NCBI GenBank assembly: GCA_964244115.1
Contig: CAXTHM010000002.1
Coordinates: forward strand, 1-64,000
Reading direction: 5' to 3'
Length of the DNA: 64,000 nucleotides
Source: CADCWK01 sp964244115
Lineage (GTDB): Bacteria; Chloroflexota; Chloroflexia; Thermomicrobiales; UBA6265
Part shown: positions 25,884-33,939 of the stretch, in pieces
How the letters are laid out: each line of letters starts with the position of its first letter
How positions within the stretch are numbered: position 1 is the first letter of the stretch
Notes under the pieces: generated by a model
Databases searched by the model: none
What the model saw: the letters and a program-made list of their open reading frames with translations, nothing else
Told to the model about the DNA's origin: nothing
Made by a program: the position numbers and the translations under genes

Positions 25884-26036
25884 GATCGCAGACGACGGTC
25901 ACCATCACCCTCGTCAGGCCGCTCGATAGCGCTGCCGTTCGACCCGTACTCCGCGATCGCGTGCGGTGCTCTACCATGTTGCCCGGAGTGAGATCGGAGA
26001 CAGGGCGCCCGGCAACCGGCGTGTGAGGGACAACGC

Positions 26037-27146
26037 GTGGCGAGGCATCAGGACCTGGAGAACCTTCCGTCCGTCGACACCGATCATCTGGTCGGGCTGG
26101 TCAGGACGCTGAGCGAGCTACCGGGGCCGACCGGTCAGGAGGAGACCGTCCAGGCCTGGGTCGCGTCGCACTGGCGGACGTTCGCCGAACACGTCGAGGT
26201 CTCGCCGGTCGACAACGTGCTGGCCCGGGTCGGTGGCCAGGGCCGACGGCTGGTCGTGATGGGGCATGCCGACGAGATCTGCCTGATGGTCAAGAGCGTC
26301 AGCGCGTCCGGCCACCTCCACGTCTGGCCGTTCTACCGCGACACGCTCGGCCGGCCCCCGCGCTGGTTCAACCCGGCCAGCCAGCCCTGCCTCGTCCTGA
26401 CCGACCACGGCACGATCCCCGGCTTCATCGCGGCCGCCAGCGGCCACGTCGTCGGCGGCCAGCTCAGCAACGGCGGCGGGCTGGAGTGGAACGACCTGTT
26501 CATCGAGATCGGCGCGACCAGTGCCGAGGAGGTCCGGGCGCTCGGCATCCACGCCGGCTGCCGGATCGTCTGGAACCCGCGGATGAGCCGGCTCGGCGAC
26601 CACCTGCTCGTTGGCAAGGCGATGGACGACCGGGCGGCGCTGGCGATCGCGACGGTCGTTGGCGAGCTCCTCGCCGGGCGGGACGACCTCGCCTTCGAGG
26701 TCTGGCTGGCCTCGACGGTCCAGGAGGAGAACGGGCTGATCGGGGCCAGCAGTGTCGTCGACAGCCAGCCGTTCGACATCGCGATCAACCTCGATGTCGG
26801 GCTGACCGGGGACATCCCCGGACCCGACCCCCGCGACTTCCCCTCCCGGCTGGGCCACGGGCCGGTCCTCGTCCACTCGGACAGCTCGGTCCATTACACC
26901 CGAACCCTGCTCCGAGACCTCGCCGCGGCCGGCGAGTCGGTTGGGGTGCCGGTCCAGCACGCGATCTTCCAGAACTACAGCAGCGACGGCGCCGAGCTGA
27001 TCCGGCGCGGCGTCGAGACGGCGCTGCTCGCCTACCCGACCCGCTACACCCATTCCCCGATCGAGACGGTCGACGTCCGTGATCTGGTCGGAATCATCCG
27101 GCTGATTCTCGCCTTCGCGACGACGCCGCGCCTCCCAGCGGGGTGA
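26037..27146 (+). CDS. M42-family aminopeptidase
   Basis: Protein of 369 residues of the M42 (glutamyl aminopeptidase/ FrvX) metallopeptidases. Metal-site motifs: VVMGHADEICLMV, GKAMDDRAAL, STVQEENGLIGA (catalytic and ligand Glu), INLDVGLTGD and the C-terminal YTHSPIETV. These enzymes form tetrahedral dodecamers that trim peptides in the cytoplasm. The GTG start at 26037 has GAGGGA upstream. The gene lies between the nitrilase-family gene (153 bp) and the amidase gene (54 bp), suggesting one transcript. Confidence 0.92.
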   Translation: MARHQDLENLPSVDTDHLVGLVRTLSELPGPTGQEETVQAWVASHWRTFAEHVEVSPVDNVLARVGGQGRRLVVMGHADEICLMVKSVSASGHLHVWPFYRDTLGRPPRWFNPASQPCLVLTDHGTIPGFIAAASGHVVGGQLSNGGGLEWNDLFIEIGATSAEEVRALGIHAGCRIVWNPRMSRLGDHLLVGKAMDDRAALAIATVVGELLAGRDDLAFEVWLASTVQEENGLIGASSVVDSQPFDIAINLDVGLTGDIPGPDPRDFPSRLGHGPVLVHSDSSVHYTRTLLRDLAAAGESVGVPVQHAIFQNYSSDGAELIRRGVETALLAYPTRYTHSPIETVDVRDLVGIIRLILAFATTPRLPAG

Positions 27147-27200
27147 ACGTCACCTGTCCGTCTCGTCGCCCGACACCATCCATCCGAGGGATCTCACGAT

Positions 27201-28793
27201 ATGGCAAGCAGCGTTCTCGTCACCGACATCGGCGAGCTCAGCGTCCTGATCCGCGAGCGGACCGAAGCGACTAGCGACCCCGGCTCGTCGATGAGTCCGA
27301 GCTGGTTCACGCCGTCCGGTCCGCGCGGGGATCTCGATGGCGCCGAGATCGTGGAGACGGCGATCGACATCCTCAACGACGACCTCTCCGCCTACCCGGA
27401 CCCGCTGCTCGCGCCGGCGATCGAGATCGCCGCGGCGCTTCGCTCCGAGCGGTGGGGCAAGGCGGAGTACCACGACGCCACCCGCCGCCGGATCGCCGAG
27501 ACGGAGCCGCTCCTCCACGCCCACGTCCGGGAACTCGAGGTCGAACCGTTCGCGGTCGGTTCGGATGACCTGCCGCTGGTCGGGCTGACCGTCGCCGTCA
27601 AGGACATCTTCGATATCCGCGGGGTGCCGACGCTCTGCAATTCCGCCTCCCGCGCCGACGCCGAGCCCGCGACGGACGACGCGGCGGCGGTCGAGCGGCT
27701 CCGCTCCAACGGTGCCTTCCTGATCAGCAAGACGGTCACGCAGGAGTTCGCGGCCGGGGTCATCAGCCACCCGGCCCGGAACCCCTGGGACCCGGAGCGC
27801 ATCCCCGGCGGCAGCAGCGGCGGCTCCGCCGTGGCGGTCTCGGTCGGGGCGGCCGCGCTCGCGTTCGGCAGCGACACCGGCGGCAGTATCCGGACACCAT
27901 CTTCTCTCTGCGGCGTAGTCGGGTTGAAGCCGACGCTCGGCAGCGTCTCCCGCGCCGGCGTGTTCCCGCTGTCGTGGTCGCTGGACACCGTCGGGCCGAT
28001 GGCCCGGACGGTCCGGGACGCGGCCATGATGTTCCTGCTCATGCGGGACCCGTCGCTGGTCGCGCGCGACGACGACCGGGTCGGCTGGATCGCGCTGCTG
28101 GCCGGAGCCGACGCCAACCGGCCCCTGACCGGGCAGCGGATCGGCGTCTCGGCGCCGTTCTTCCTCGATCGGCTTACGGAGGACGTCCGGGCCGCCTTCG
28201 ACGCGGCGATCGAGACGCTCCGCTCCCTCGGTGCCGAAGTCGTCGATGTCGCCTGGGCGGATGCGGACATCGCCCGGGCCTCGGCCACCGTCATCAACCG
28301 GGTCGAGTCGGCCGCGATCCACACCGCCGGAGTCGCCGCCAATCCGGACGGGTACGGCGCCGAGCTCAAGGATCGGCTGATCGCCTCGCAGCGGATCGGG
28401 TCCGGCGACTACATCCGCGCACTCCAGGCTCGCAACATCGCCCGGAGCAGCATGGCGGACACGTTCGTCCGGCACGGCCTGACGGCGCTGCTCGCCCCAT
28501 CGACCGCCGGGACGGCGGCCAGGTTCGATGATCTCAACATCCGTTACGAGGACGGCGTCGTCGAGCCGGTCGGCAACGCCTACCTCCGGCTGAACCAGCC
28601 CTTCAACGCCACCGGTCAGCCGGTCCTCTGCCTGCCGTGCGGCTTCGACCGCCAGGGACTCCCGATCGGTCTCCAGATCGCGACGGCGCCGGGGAACGAG
28701 TTGACCGCCTGCCGGATCGGTGCCGCCTACGAGGCCGCGACCCCATGGCATCACCGCCGACCGATGGTCCTCGATCGGATCGCCGGAGCGTAG
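27201..28793 (+). CDS. Amidase signature family protein
   Basis: Protein of 530 residues with the Ser-cisSer-Lys triad of amidase-signature enzymes: VAVKDIFDIRG (Lys), IPGGSSGGSAVAV and SDTGGSIRTPSSLCG (the two Ser), followed by GLKPTLGSVSRAGVFPLSWS. An additional N-terminal 100 residues precede the core. The start is the ATG at 27201 with GAGGGA about 9 bases upstream. It could hydrolyse amides, biuret-like compounds or carbamates; not GatA, since no gatB/gatC neighbours are present. Last gene of the hydrolase group; a repeat copy follows. Confidence 0.9.
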   Translation: MASSVLVTDIGELSVLIRERTEATSDPGSSMSPSWFTPSGPRGDLDGAEIVETAIDILNDDLSAYPDPLLAPAIEIAAALRSERWGKAEYHDATRRRIAETEPLLHAHVRELEVEPFAVGSDDLPLVGLTVAVKDIFDIRGVPTLCNSASRADAEPATDDAAAVERLRSNGAFLISKTVTQEFAAGVISHPARNPWDPERIPGGSSGGSAVAVSVGAAALAFGSDTGGSIRTPSSLCGVVGLKPTLGSVSRAGVFPLSWSLDTVGPMARTVRDAAMMFLLMRDPSLVARDDDRVGWIALLAGADANRPLTGQRIGVSAPFFLDRLTEDVRAAFDAAIETLRSLGAEVVDVAWADADIARASATVINRVESAAIHTAGVAANPDGYGAELKDRLIASQRIGSGDYIRALQARNIARSSMADTFVRHGLTALLAPSTAGTAARFDDLNIRYEDGVVEPVGNAYLRLNQPFNATGQPVLCLPCGFDRQGLPIGLQIATAPGNELTACRIGAAYEAATPWHHRRPMVLDRIAGA

Positions 28794-28875
28794 GGCCGGC
28801 GGTCGTACCGAGTCGGGGGAGAACGGGGATAAACCGTGCGACGCGGCGCGTCTTAGCTGAGCTCGCTGTAACCAC

Positions 28876-28978
28876 GTGCTCCCCTCTCCGGGCACCTGTG
28901 AGCCGAACACCGCTGAAGCGGTGAGAGCGAGCAGGTGAGCCGGAGAGGGGCTGGGGGAGAGGTCTGCTCCGCCACCAC
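28876..28978 (+). repeat. Palindromic repeat family, copy B (core only)
   Basis: GTGCTCCCCTCTCCGGGCAC to CTGCTCCGCCACCAC. The core folds on itself: CCCCTCTCCGG with CCGGAGAGGGG, CACCTG with CAGGTG, CACCGCT with AGCGGTG. Flanking terminal inverted repeats are absent. Sits between the amidase stop and the DUF1269 gene stop. Confidence 0.65.
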
Positions 28979-28998
28979 ACAACTTCTTGTCGACCCGG

Positions 28999-29463
28999 CT
29001 ACCGCATCGCCAGGTTGAGAACCTCTTCGGCTTCCGGCGTCAGGGTCGAGCGGATTACCGTCCCGTGGAAGGAGTTGAGCGCCGCGACCAGCGCGTCGGC
29101 GTTGGCCTCCTTGATGGCGAGGAACAGGGCCGACTTGTCCGGGCCGAGTTGCGCCTCGACTTCATCGACGAAGTTGTCATCGACCCCGTCGCCGGTGCTC
29201 GACCCGACGGCCGCCCCGCCGACGAGCCCGGCGATCAGACCGATCGGTCCGAACAGGGCCCCGACGACGGCGCCGATCGTCATCCCGGTCTCGGTCGAGC
29301 TGTCGAGCTCGTTCTTGACGCGCAGGTTGCCCTCCGCGTCCCGGGCGACTACCGCCGTATCGCTGAAGGCGACCTGCCCGGCCTTCTCGATCTCACGGAG
29401 AGTCCGGAGGCACAGCATCGCCCCGTCGTCGGAGTCGAACAGGATCGCGATCGCGTCTGCCAT
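28999..29463 (-). CDS. DUF1269-family membrane-associated protein
   Basis: Protein of 154 residues of the DUF1269 family, which has no established function. After an N-terminal alpha/beta part (IAILFDSDDGAMLCLRTLRE) comes the family's Gly-rich hydrophobic stretch (GAVVGALFGPIGLIAGLVGG) and a C-terminal acidic/helical part (FVDEVEAQLGPDKSALFLAI). The start at 29463 is chosen because AAGGA lies 8 bases upstream. A strongly AT-rich patch ATAATATATCC about 16 bases further upstream could be its -10 region. Confidence 0.8.
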   Translation of the reverse strand: MADAIAILFDSDDGAMLCLRTLREIEKAGQVAFSDTAVVARDAEGNLRVKNELDSSTETGMTIGAVVGALFGPIGLIAGLVGGAAVGSSTGDGVDDNFVDEVEAQLGPDKSALFLAIKEANADALVAALNSFHGTVIRSTLTPEAEEVLNLAMR

Positions 29464-29569
29464 GGTCTGTGTCCTTGCTGGATATATTATGTCGATCGAA
29501 GCCACGGGACGGATCGCGCCCGACGCCGCAGAGGGCCGGAGGAATTACGGAGCGCTCACGCGGATGGGA

Positions 29570-30280
29570 TCATCGCATGGTCATCCCGATCTCATGCGGG
29601 CAGCGCAGACCGTCGGGCAGGTGGCAGAAAGGCGGGCCCGTATCGAGTGAGACACCGGCGGCTATCAGGAGCGACGCGACCTCGCAGAGGGGAAAACCGA
29701 CGACGTTGGTGTAGCAGCCGGTGAAGCCCGCCACGAGTTGCCGGGTGCCGCGCTGGATGCCGTAGCCCCCGGCCTTATCGAATGGCTCACCGGTGGCGAT
29801 GTACGCCTGGAGCGCCTCGTCGTCGAATCCGTGCATGTGGACGACCGTCGTGACGACCCGGCTCTCGATGGTCCTGGCCGCGGTGTCGACCAGCGCGACC
29901 GCGGTCAGCACCTCGTGATCCCGGCCTCGCAGTCTCATCAGCATGGTCGTGGCGGCGTCGGCGTCGGCGGGCTTGCCGAGGATCTCGCCGTCGAGGCTGA
30001 CGACCGTGTCGGCCCCTAGGACCAGGGCTCCCGGTCTCGGCTCGTCGCCGGCCGTTGGTCCGTCGGATTCCGGGACCGGAGCGGCTTCCCACGCGACGAT
30101 CTCCGCCTTCTGCCGCGCCAGGGACTCGACGTACTCGGCGGCGGCGGTCGGCGCCGTCATCGCCTCGTCGAGGTCGCTGATCCGAACGGTGAACCGGACA
30201 CCCAGCGTCCCGAGCAGCACCCGGCGCCGTGGCGAACTGGAGGCGAGCACGATCATGCGATCCGGCGTCGATTCGTTCAT
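29570..30280 (-). CDS. maf: Maf-family nucleoside triphosphate pyrophosphatase
   Basis: Protein of 236 residues. Motifs: MIVLASSSPRRRVLLGTLG (N-terminal Maf signature), FTVRISDLDEAM, ALARQKAE-like SLARQKAEIVAW, LGADTVVSLDGEILGKP and KAGGYGIQRGT. The family hydrolyses dTTP/UTP and modified nucleotides. The ATG at 30280 has no spaced ribosome site, but TATGCT lies just 6 bases before it, so the transcript may be leaderless. An in-frame GTG at 30313 falls in the tandem-repeat region and is less likely. The protein has an unusual insertion of about 15 residues (APVPESDGPTAGDEPRPG) before the GADT motif, and an extended C-terminus. Confidence 0.88.
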   Translation of the reverse strand: MNESTPDRMIVLASSSPRRRVLLGTLGVRFTVRISDLDEAMTAPTAAAEYVESLARQKAEIVAWEAAPVPESDGPTAGDEPRPGALVLGADTVVSLDGEILGKPADADAATTMLMRLRGRDHEVLTAVALVDTAARTIESRVVTTVVHMHGFDDEALQAYIATGEPFDKAGGYGIQRGTRQLVAGFTGCYTNVVGFPLCEVASLLIAAGVSLDTGPPFCHLPDGLRCPHEIGMTMR

Positions 30281-30305
30281 CCTTAAAGCATAGCGGACCG
30301 GACAG

Positions 30306-30361
30306 GTCGTCACCTGTCTGTCGTCACCTGTCTGTCGTCACCTGTCTGTCGTCACCTGTCT
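30306..30361. repeat. Perfect 4 x 14-bp tandem repeat
   Basis: Four identical head-to-tail copies of GTCGTCACCTGTCT occupy 30306-30361. The first copy, with the preceding GACAG, also forms the inverted repeat GACAGGT-CGTC-ACCTGTC (30301-30318). It lies between the divergent starts of maf and the EEP-family gene, right at the presumed promoters. Confidence 0.9.
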
Positions 30362-30445
30362 TAGGATGGTGTGGTTCCTGCCGATCTCTGGGGATGCGTA
30401 CCGGGCCGTATCGAGCCATGCGGGAGTCGCTGGAGGAATCATCGG

Positions 30446-31228
30446 ATGAGGATCGGGATCTGGAACCTCGAGCGGGCGCCAAACTCGAACTGGCCGCGGG
30501 GTCGGCAGATGCTCGGCCTGGCCCGTGAGTGCGACGCCGACCTCTGGCTCTTCACCGAAGTCCATATCGATCGGATGCTGCCAGAGTACGCAGCGGTGAC
30601 GTCCGAGCCTCGGAGCGGAGCGCCCGCCCGGAAGCGCTGGTCAGGGATCGCCTGCCGGGACACGTTCGAGCTGACGGCCATACCGATCGTCGAACCGGGT
30701 CCCGCCGACGAAGGTCTCTGCCTCGCCCGGATCACGACCACCGACCGGCGGCTGCCGAATCTCCTGGTCGCCTGCTCGGTCCTGCCATGGGCGAACACGT
30801 CGTCGAGCTGGCCCAGCCTTCACGCACCGGGGCATCTCGCCGGATTCGCCGACCGCTTCCGGTGCGTGGCTGACGCTCACGCCGAGCGGATCGCAACCGT
30901 CAGGCAAGCGGATGAGGTCGTGCTCTGGGGTGGGGACTTCAATCAGTCGCTCACGGGCCGGATCATGGGCAGCGGGGCGAACCGATCGGCGCTGGTATCC
31001 GCGCTCGAAACACTCGACCTCATCGCCCTGACCGCCGACGCCCGGCACCTGCTCGACGGGGCGTGCTCGATCGACCATGTCGCGGTCTCGTCCGAATGGC
31101 CGGGATCGTCGGGCGTGACGGTCATCACCCGGAGCGAGGACACCCGGCAGACGAGCGACCATGCGCTCTACCTCGTGGACGTCGATCCGCGTTCGGAGAC
31201 GATCCCACGGGCTGGGCACCCCGCGTGA
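30446..31228 (+). CDS. Endonuclease/exonuclease/phosphatase-fold hydrolase
   Basis: Protein of 260 residues with the EEP (DNase I-like) fold. The signature elements are in order: MRIGIWNLERA (Asn), WLFTEVHID (metal-binding Glu), LWGGDFNQSL (Asp/Asn), IDHVAVS and TSDHALYLV (Asp-His pair). The start at 30446 has GGAGGA 8 bases upstream. No signal peptide, so cytoplasmic; could act on nucleic acid or a phosphodiester metabolite. Divergent from maf across the 14-bp tandem repeat. Confidence 0.85.
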   Translation: MRIGIWNLERAPNSNWPRGRQMLGLARECDADLWLFTEVHIDRMLPEYAAVTSEPRSGAPARKRWSGIACRDTFELTAIPIVEPGPADEGLCLARITTTDRRLPNLLVACSVLPWANTSSSWPSLHAPGHLAGFADRFRCVADAHAERIATVRQADEVVLWGGDFNQSLTGRIMGSGANRSALVSALETLDLIALTADARHLLDGACSIDHVAVSSEWPGSSGVTVITRSEDTRQTSDHALYLVDVDPRSETIPRAGHPA

Positions 31229-31356
31229 CGCCGGAGCTCGCGGTGGCATGATGCCAGCCGTGAGACCGGCGAATGGCGGACGATTGGCGTTCGCTCCAGG
31301 CCCGTCCCGACCCCGTCTCGACGAACAGGACGCGACTCACCCCGGGAGGGACCCCG

Positions 31357-32625
31357 ATGCGAACGCACTGTCGGAACCTGGTCGTCATTCTGGCGTTGCT
31401 CCTCGGCGCAGTGGTGGGTGGCGAGCCGACCCTGGCTCAGCCCGATCCGTCCGCGAGCACCCTGTCGACCGTCGCGCTCGAACTGGTCCTGGATGCCTCC
31501 GGCTCCATGGCCGAGACCCTCCCCGACGGGACGACCAGGATCGACGCTGCCCGGATCGTCGTCGGCGATCTGATCGCGGGGCTGCCGGACGATGCCGGCT
31601 TGGCGGTCGGGTTCCGGGTCTTCGGCCAGGACGGAGACAACACGGAGGGTGGACGGGCCGAGAGCTGCGCCAGTACCGACCTCGTGGTTCCGGTCGAGGG
31701 GGTGGATCGGGTGGCCCTGGGCATGGCGGTCGAGGCCTACGAGCCGGTCGGCTGGACGCCGATCGCTCTCGCTCTCGGACGGGCCGCCGAGGACTTTCCC
31801 GACGACGGTGCCGACAGCGGCGTGGTGCTCGTGACCGATGGGGAGGAGACCTGCGGCGGCGATCCGTGCGCGGTCGCTTCGGAGCTCGGCGCGGCGAGCG
31901 TCGACCTCCGCGTCGATGTTGTCGGCTTCGCCACGACCGATGAGCAGAACGACCTGCTGGCCTGTATCGCCGACGCGACGGGCGGGGAACTCTACGGCGC
32001 CGAGGATGCCGAGGAGCTGGGCGATGCGCTCGCGACGATCGTCGCGGCGCGCGAGATCGATCTCGCCGAGCCGGAGGTCCTGTTCGACGACGGGTTCATC
32101 GCCGACTGCGCGGCCGCGATGGGCGACCCCGATGCGATCCGGTCGGCTAACGACCGCTCCCGCACGGTCGGGACGGCCGGAGACGACGTCATCATCGGGA
32201 GTGACGGCGACGACCTCATCGACGCCGGGTCGGGCGACGACCTCGTCTGCGCTCGGGGTGGCGACGATGTGATCGACACCGGACCCGGCGACGACACCGT
32301 GGTGGGCGGGTTCGGCGACGATGTCATCCGCGGCGGACCGGGCGACGACGCCCTCGGAGGAGGGGCCGACCCGGACGACATCGATGGGCAGGCGGGCGAC
32401 GACCTGCTCTTCGGTGGGGACAACGACGACGTCGTTTCGGGCGGGACGGGGGATGACGCCCTCGATGCCTACCCGGGTGAGGACACGATCGAGGGTGGAG
32501 CCGGAACGGACGCCTGCGCCACGGGACCGGGCCAGTCTGCGACTGCGTGCGAGGTCGAGACCCAGCGGGGCGACCTCCGCGAGGCGTACGAGTCAGCGGC
32601 GGCCCCGGCGACGCCCTCCCCCTGA
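31357..32625 (+). CDS. Secreted VWA protein with RTX-type calcium-binding repeats
   Basis: Protein of 422 residues. Signal peptide through about TLA|Q; start 31357 supported by GGAGGG 6 bases upstream. The VWA domain (about 45-240) has a complete MIDAS: LDASGSMAE, GWTPI (Thr) and LVTDGEETC. Residues about 270-385 are a run of acidic nonapeptide-like repeats (GDDLIDAGSGDDLVC, GDDTVVGGFGDDVIRGG, and so on), the hemolysin-type Ca2+-binding beta-roll. Paralogous in its VWA part to the protein at 42184-43443. RTX repeats fold on exposure to extracellular calcium, so it probably acts at or outside the cell surface. Partner unknown. Confidence 0.88.
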   Translation: MRTHCRNLVVILALLLGAVVGGEPTLAQPDPSASTLSTVALELVLDASGSMAETLPDGTTRIDAARIVVGDLIAGLPDDAGLAVGFRVFGQDGDNTEGGRAESCASTDLVVPVEGVDRVALGMAVEAYEPVGWTPIALALGRAAEDFPDDGADSGVVLVTDGEETCGGDPCAVASELGAASVDLRVDVVGFATTDEQNDLLACIADATGGELYGAEDAEELGDALATIVAAREIDLAEPEVLFDDGFIADCAAAMGDPDAIRSANDRSRTVGTAGDDVIIGSDGDDLIDAGSGDDLVCARGGDDVIDTGPGDDTVVGGFGDDVIRGGPGDDALGGGADPDDIDGQAGDDLLFGGDNDDVVSGGTGDDALDAYPGEDTIEGGAGTDACATGPGQSATACEVETQRGDLREAYESAAAPATPSP

Positions 32626-32662
32626 TCCGGTACGCTGTCGACCCGATCTCATGCGTGATTTC

Positions 32663-32823
32663 ATACCGAATTTGGGTAAAGGCTCCCCTCTCCGGGCGGT
32701 GAGGAGCCGAAGCCGCCTTTGGCGAGTGAGCGACGAGCCGAGCCGGAGAGGGGTCGGGGGAGCGGTCGGCTCCGCCACCGACCGGCTTCGGGGGAATGAC
32801 GGCTCTCCAACCGGATTCCGTAT
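32663..32823 (+). repeat. Dispersed palindromic repeat, copy C (full length)
   Basis: A 161-bp element. The left end is ATACCGAATTTGGGTAA (32663-32679) and the right end CCGGATTCCGTAT (to 32823), matching the ends of the 56447 copy. Core: GGCTCCCCTCTCCGGG, CCGGAGAGGGGTCGGGGGAG, GGCTCCGCCACCG. Located 38 bp after the VWA-RTX stop codon. Confidence 0.78.
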
Positions 32824-32982
32824 CATCGAGGACCAGGTGTATCGACGCGTTCCCCACGTATGTCCGTCAGAGATCTACACCGTCTGCGTTCCCGGAGCAG
32901 CGGGTCCTGGGGGATCGATGCGACCGCGTGACGGGCGGCGGCGATCCCGTCTCACCCGGACATCGCCGCCGGAAGCCCCCTG

Positions 32983-33648
32983 TCATCGACTGTTCGTGAC
33001 GCCGACCTGCGCGCAATCGGACCGGACGGGGCAGGTCGAGCAGTGCGGTCGGGCGGCGGTGCAGACATGCTTGCCGAACGGGACGAGCAGGCGGTTGATC
33101 CGGACCTTCTGGTCGTCCGGCATCGCGGCGTCGAGGGCGACCGTCGTCTGCTCCGGTGTGCGGGTCGTGACGTAGCCCCAGCGGTTGGCGATCCGGTGGA
33201 CATGGACGTCCACGCAGACCAGCGGCATCCCGCAGGCGATCCCGAGCGCAAGGTTGGTGCATTTGACGCCGATGCCATGGAATCCCCGCACGACCGCCGG
33301 GTCGCAGGGGAGCGTGCCGCCGTGCTCCTCCACGGTCAGCCGGGCGATCTCCAGGATCTGGCCGGCCTTGCGATCGGAGAACGTGCTCCGCCGGATGATG
33401 TCGAGGATGCCCTGCTCCCCGAGGGCGAGCATCGCGGGCGCATCCGGAGCGACGGCGAAGAGGTCCCGGCAGATCGGCATCGTGACCTCCTCGAAGGTCC
33501 GGACGGAGATCAGGCAGGCGACGACCTGCTGGAAAAGCGACCGCAGACCGTCGTCGGCCAGCTCGTGCATCGACGCCTTCGGGAACGGCGCGACGGCCGG
33601 CTCGATCCGTCCCAGGACTGACGTAATGGGGAAGTCGTTCGCGGTCAC
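32983..33648 (-). CDS. nth: Endonuclease III
   Basis: Protein of 221 residues, the base-excision-repair DNA glycosylase/AP lyase for oxidised pyrimidines. Helix-hairpin-helix-GPD motif: VVRGFHGIGVKCTNLAL, whose Lys (VKC) is the lyase residue, and CVDVHVHRIANR with the catalytic Asp. The C-terminus carries the four-cysteine [4Fe-4S] loop with spacing C-x6-C-x2-C-x5-C (CTAARPHCSTCPVRSDC). The GTG at 33648 is preferred because GAGAGG lies 8 bases upstream; longer in-frame ATG starts at 33702-33792 would add an Arg/Pro-rich extension that nth proteins lack. Confidence 0.9.
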   Translation of the reverse strand: MTANDFPITSVLGRIEPAVAPFPKASMHELADDGLRSLFQQVVACLISVRTFEEVTMPICRDLFAVAPDAPAMLALGEQGILDIIRRSTFSDRKAGQILEIARLTVEEHGGTLPCDPAVVRGFHGIGVKCTNLALGIACGMPLVCVDVHVHRIANRWGYVTTRTPEQTTVALDAAMPDDQKVRINRLLVPFGKHVCTAARPHCSTCPVRSDCAQVGVTNSR

Positions 33649-33939
33649 GGTGTCAGCCTCTCGTATCGATGCCCCGGGCCGCAGGGGCCAGCTCGCGAGC
33701 ATCGTCGGTTCCGAGCCCAGACCGGATCGTCCCAGGGGACCGGTCATCCGGGTCAGTATGACGCCCGGAAAGGATGCCGATGAGCATGGCATGATGCCCG
33801 GCGAAGCGACGCCGATCCTCTTCTCCCGAAGAGGACGACCGATGACCTCCGGCGAGGCGAATCATCCCGACCGGCTATGCCCCGCCCGGGCCGGACGTTC
33901 TCGCCGGACCACGCGGACCATGAGAGGGACCGATCACCA

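Noticed and set aside
30306..30361. Tandem repeat considered as a CRISPR array
   Set aside because: Units are 14 bp and directly adjacent with no spacers; no cas genes.
32160..32520. Repetitive DNA in the VWA-RTX gene
   Set aside because: It is the coding sequence of the calcium-binding repeats, not a separate DNA repeat.
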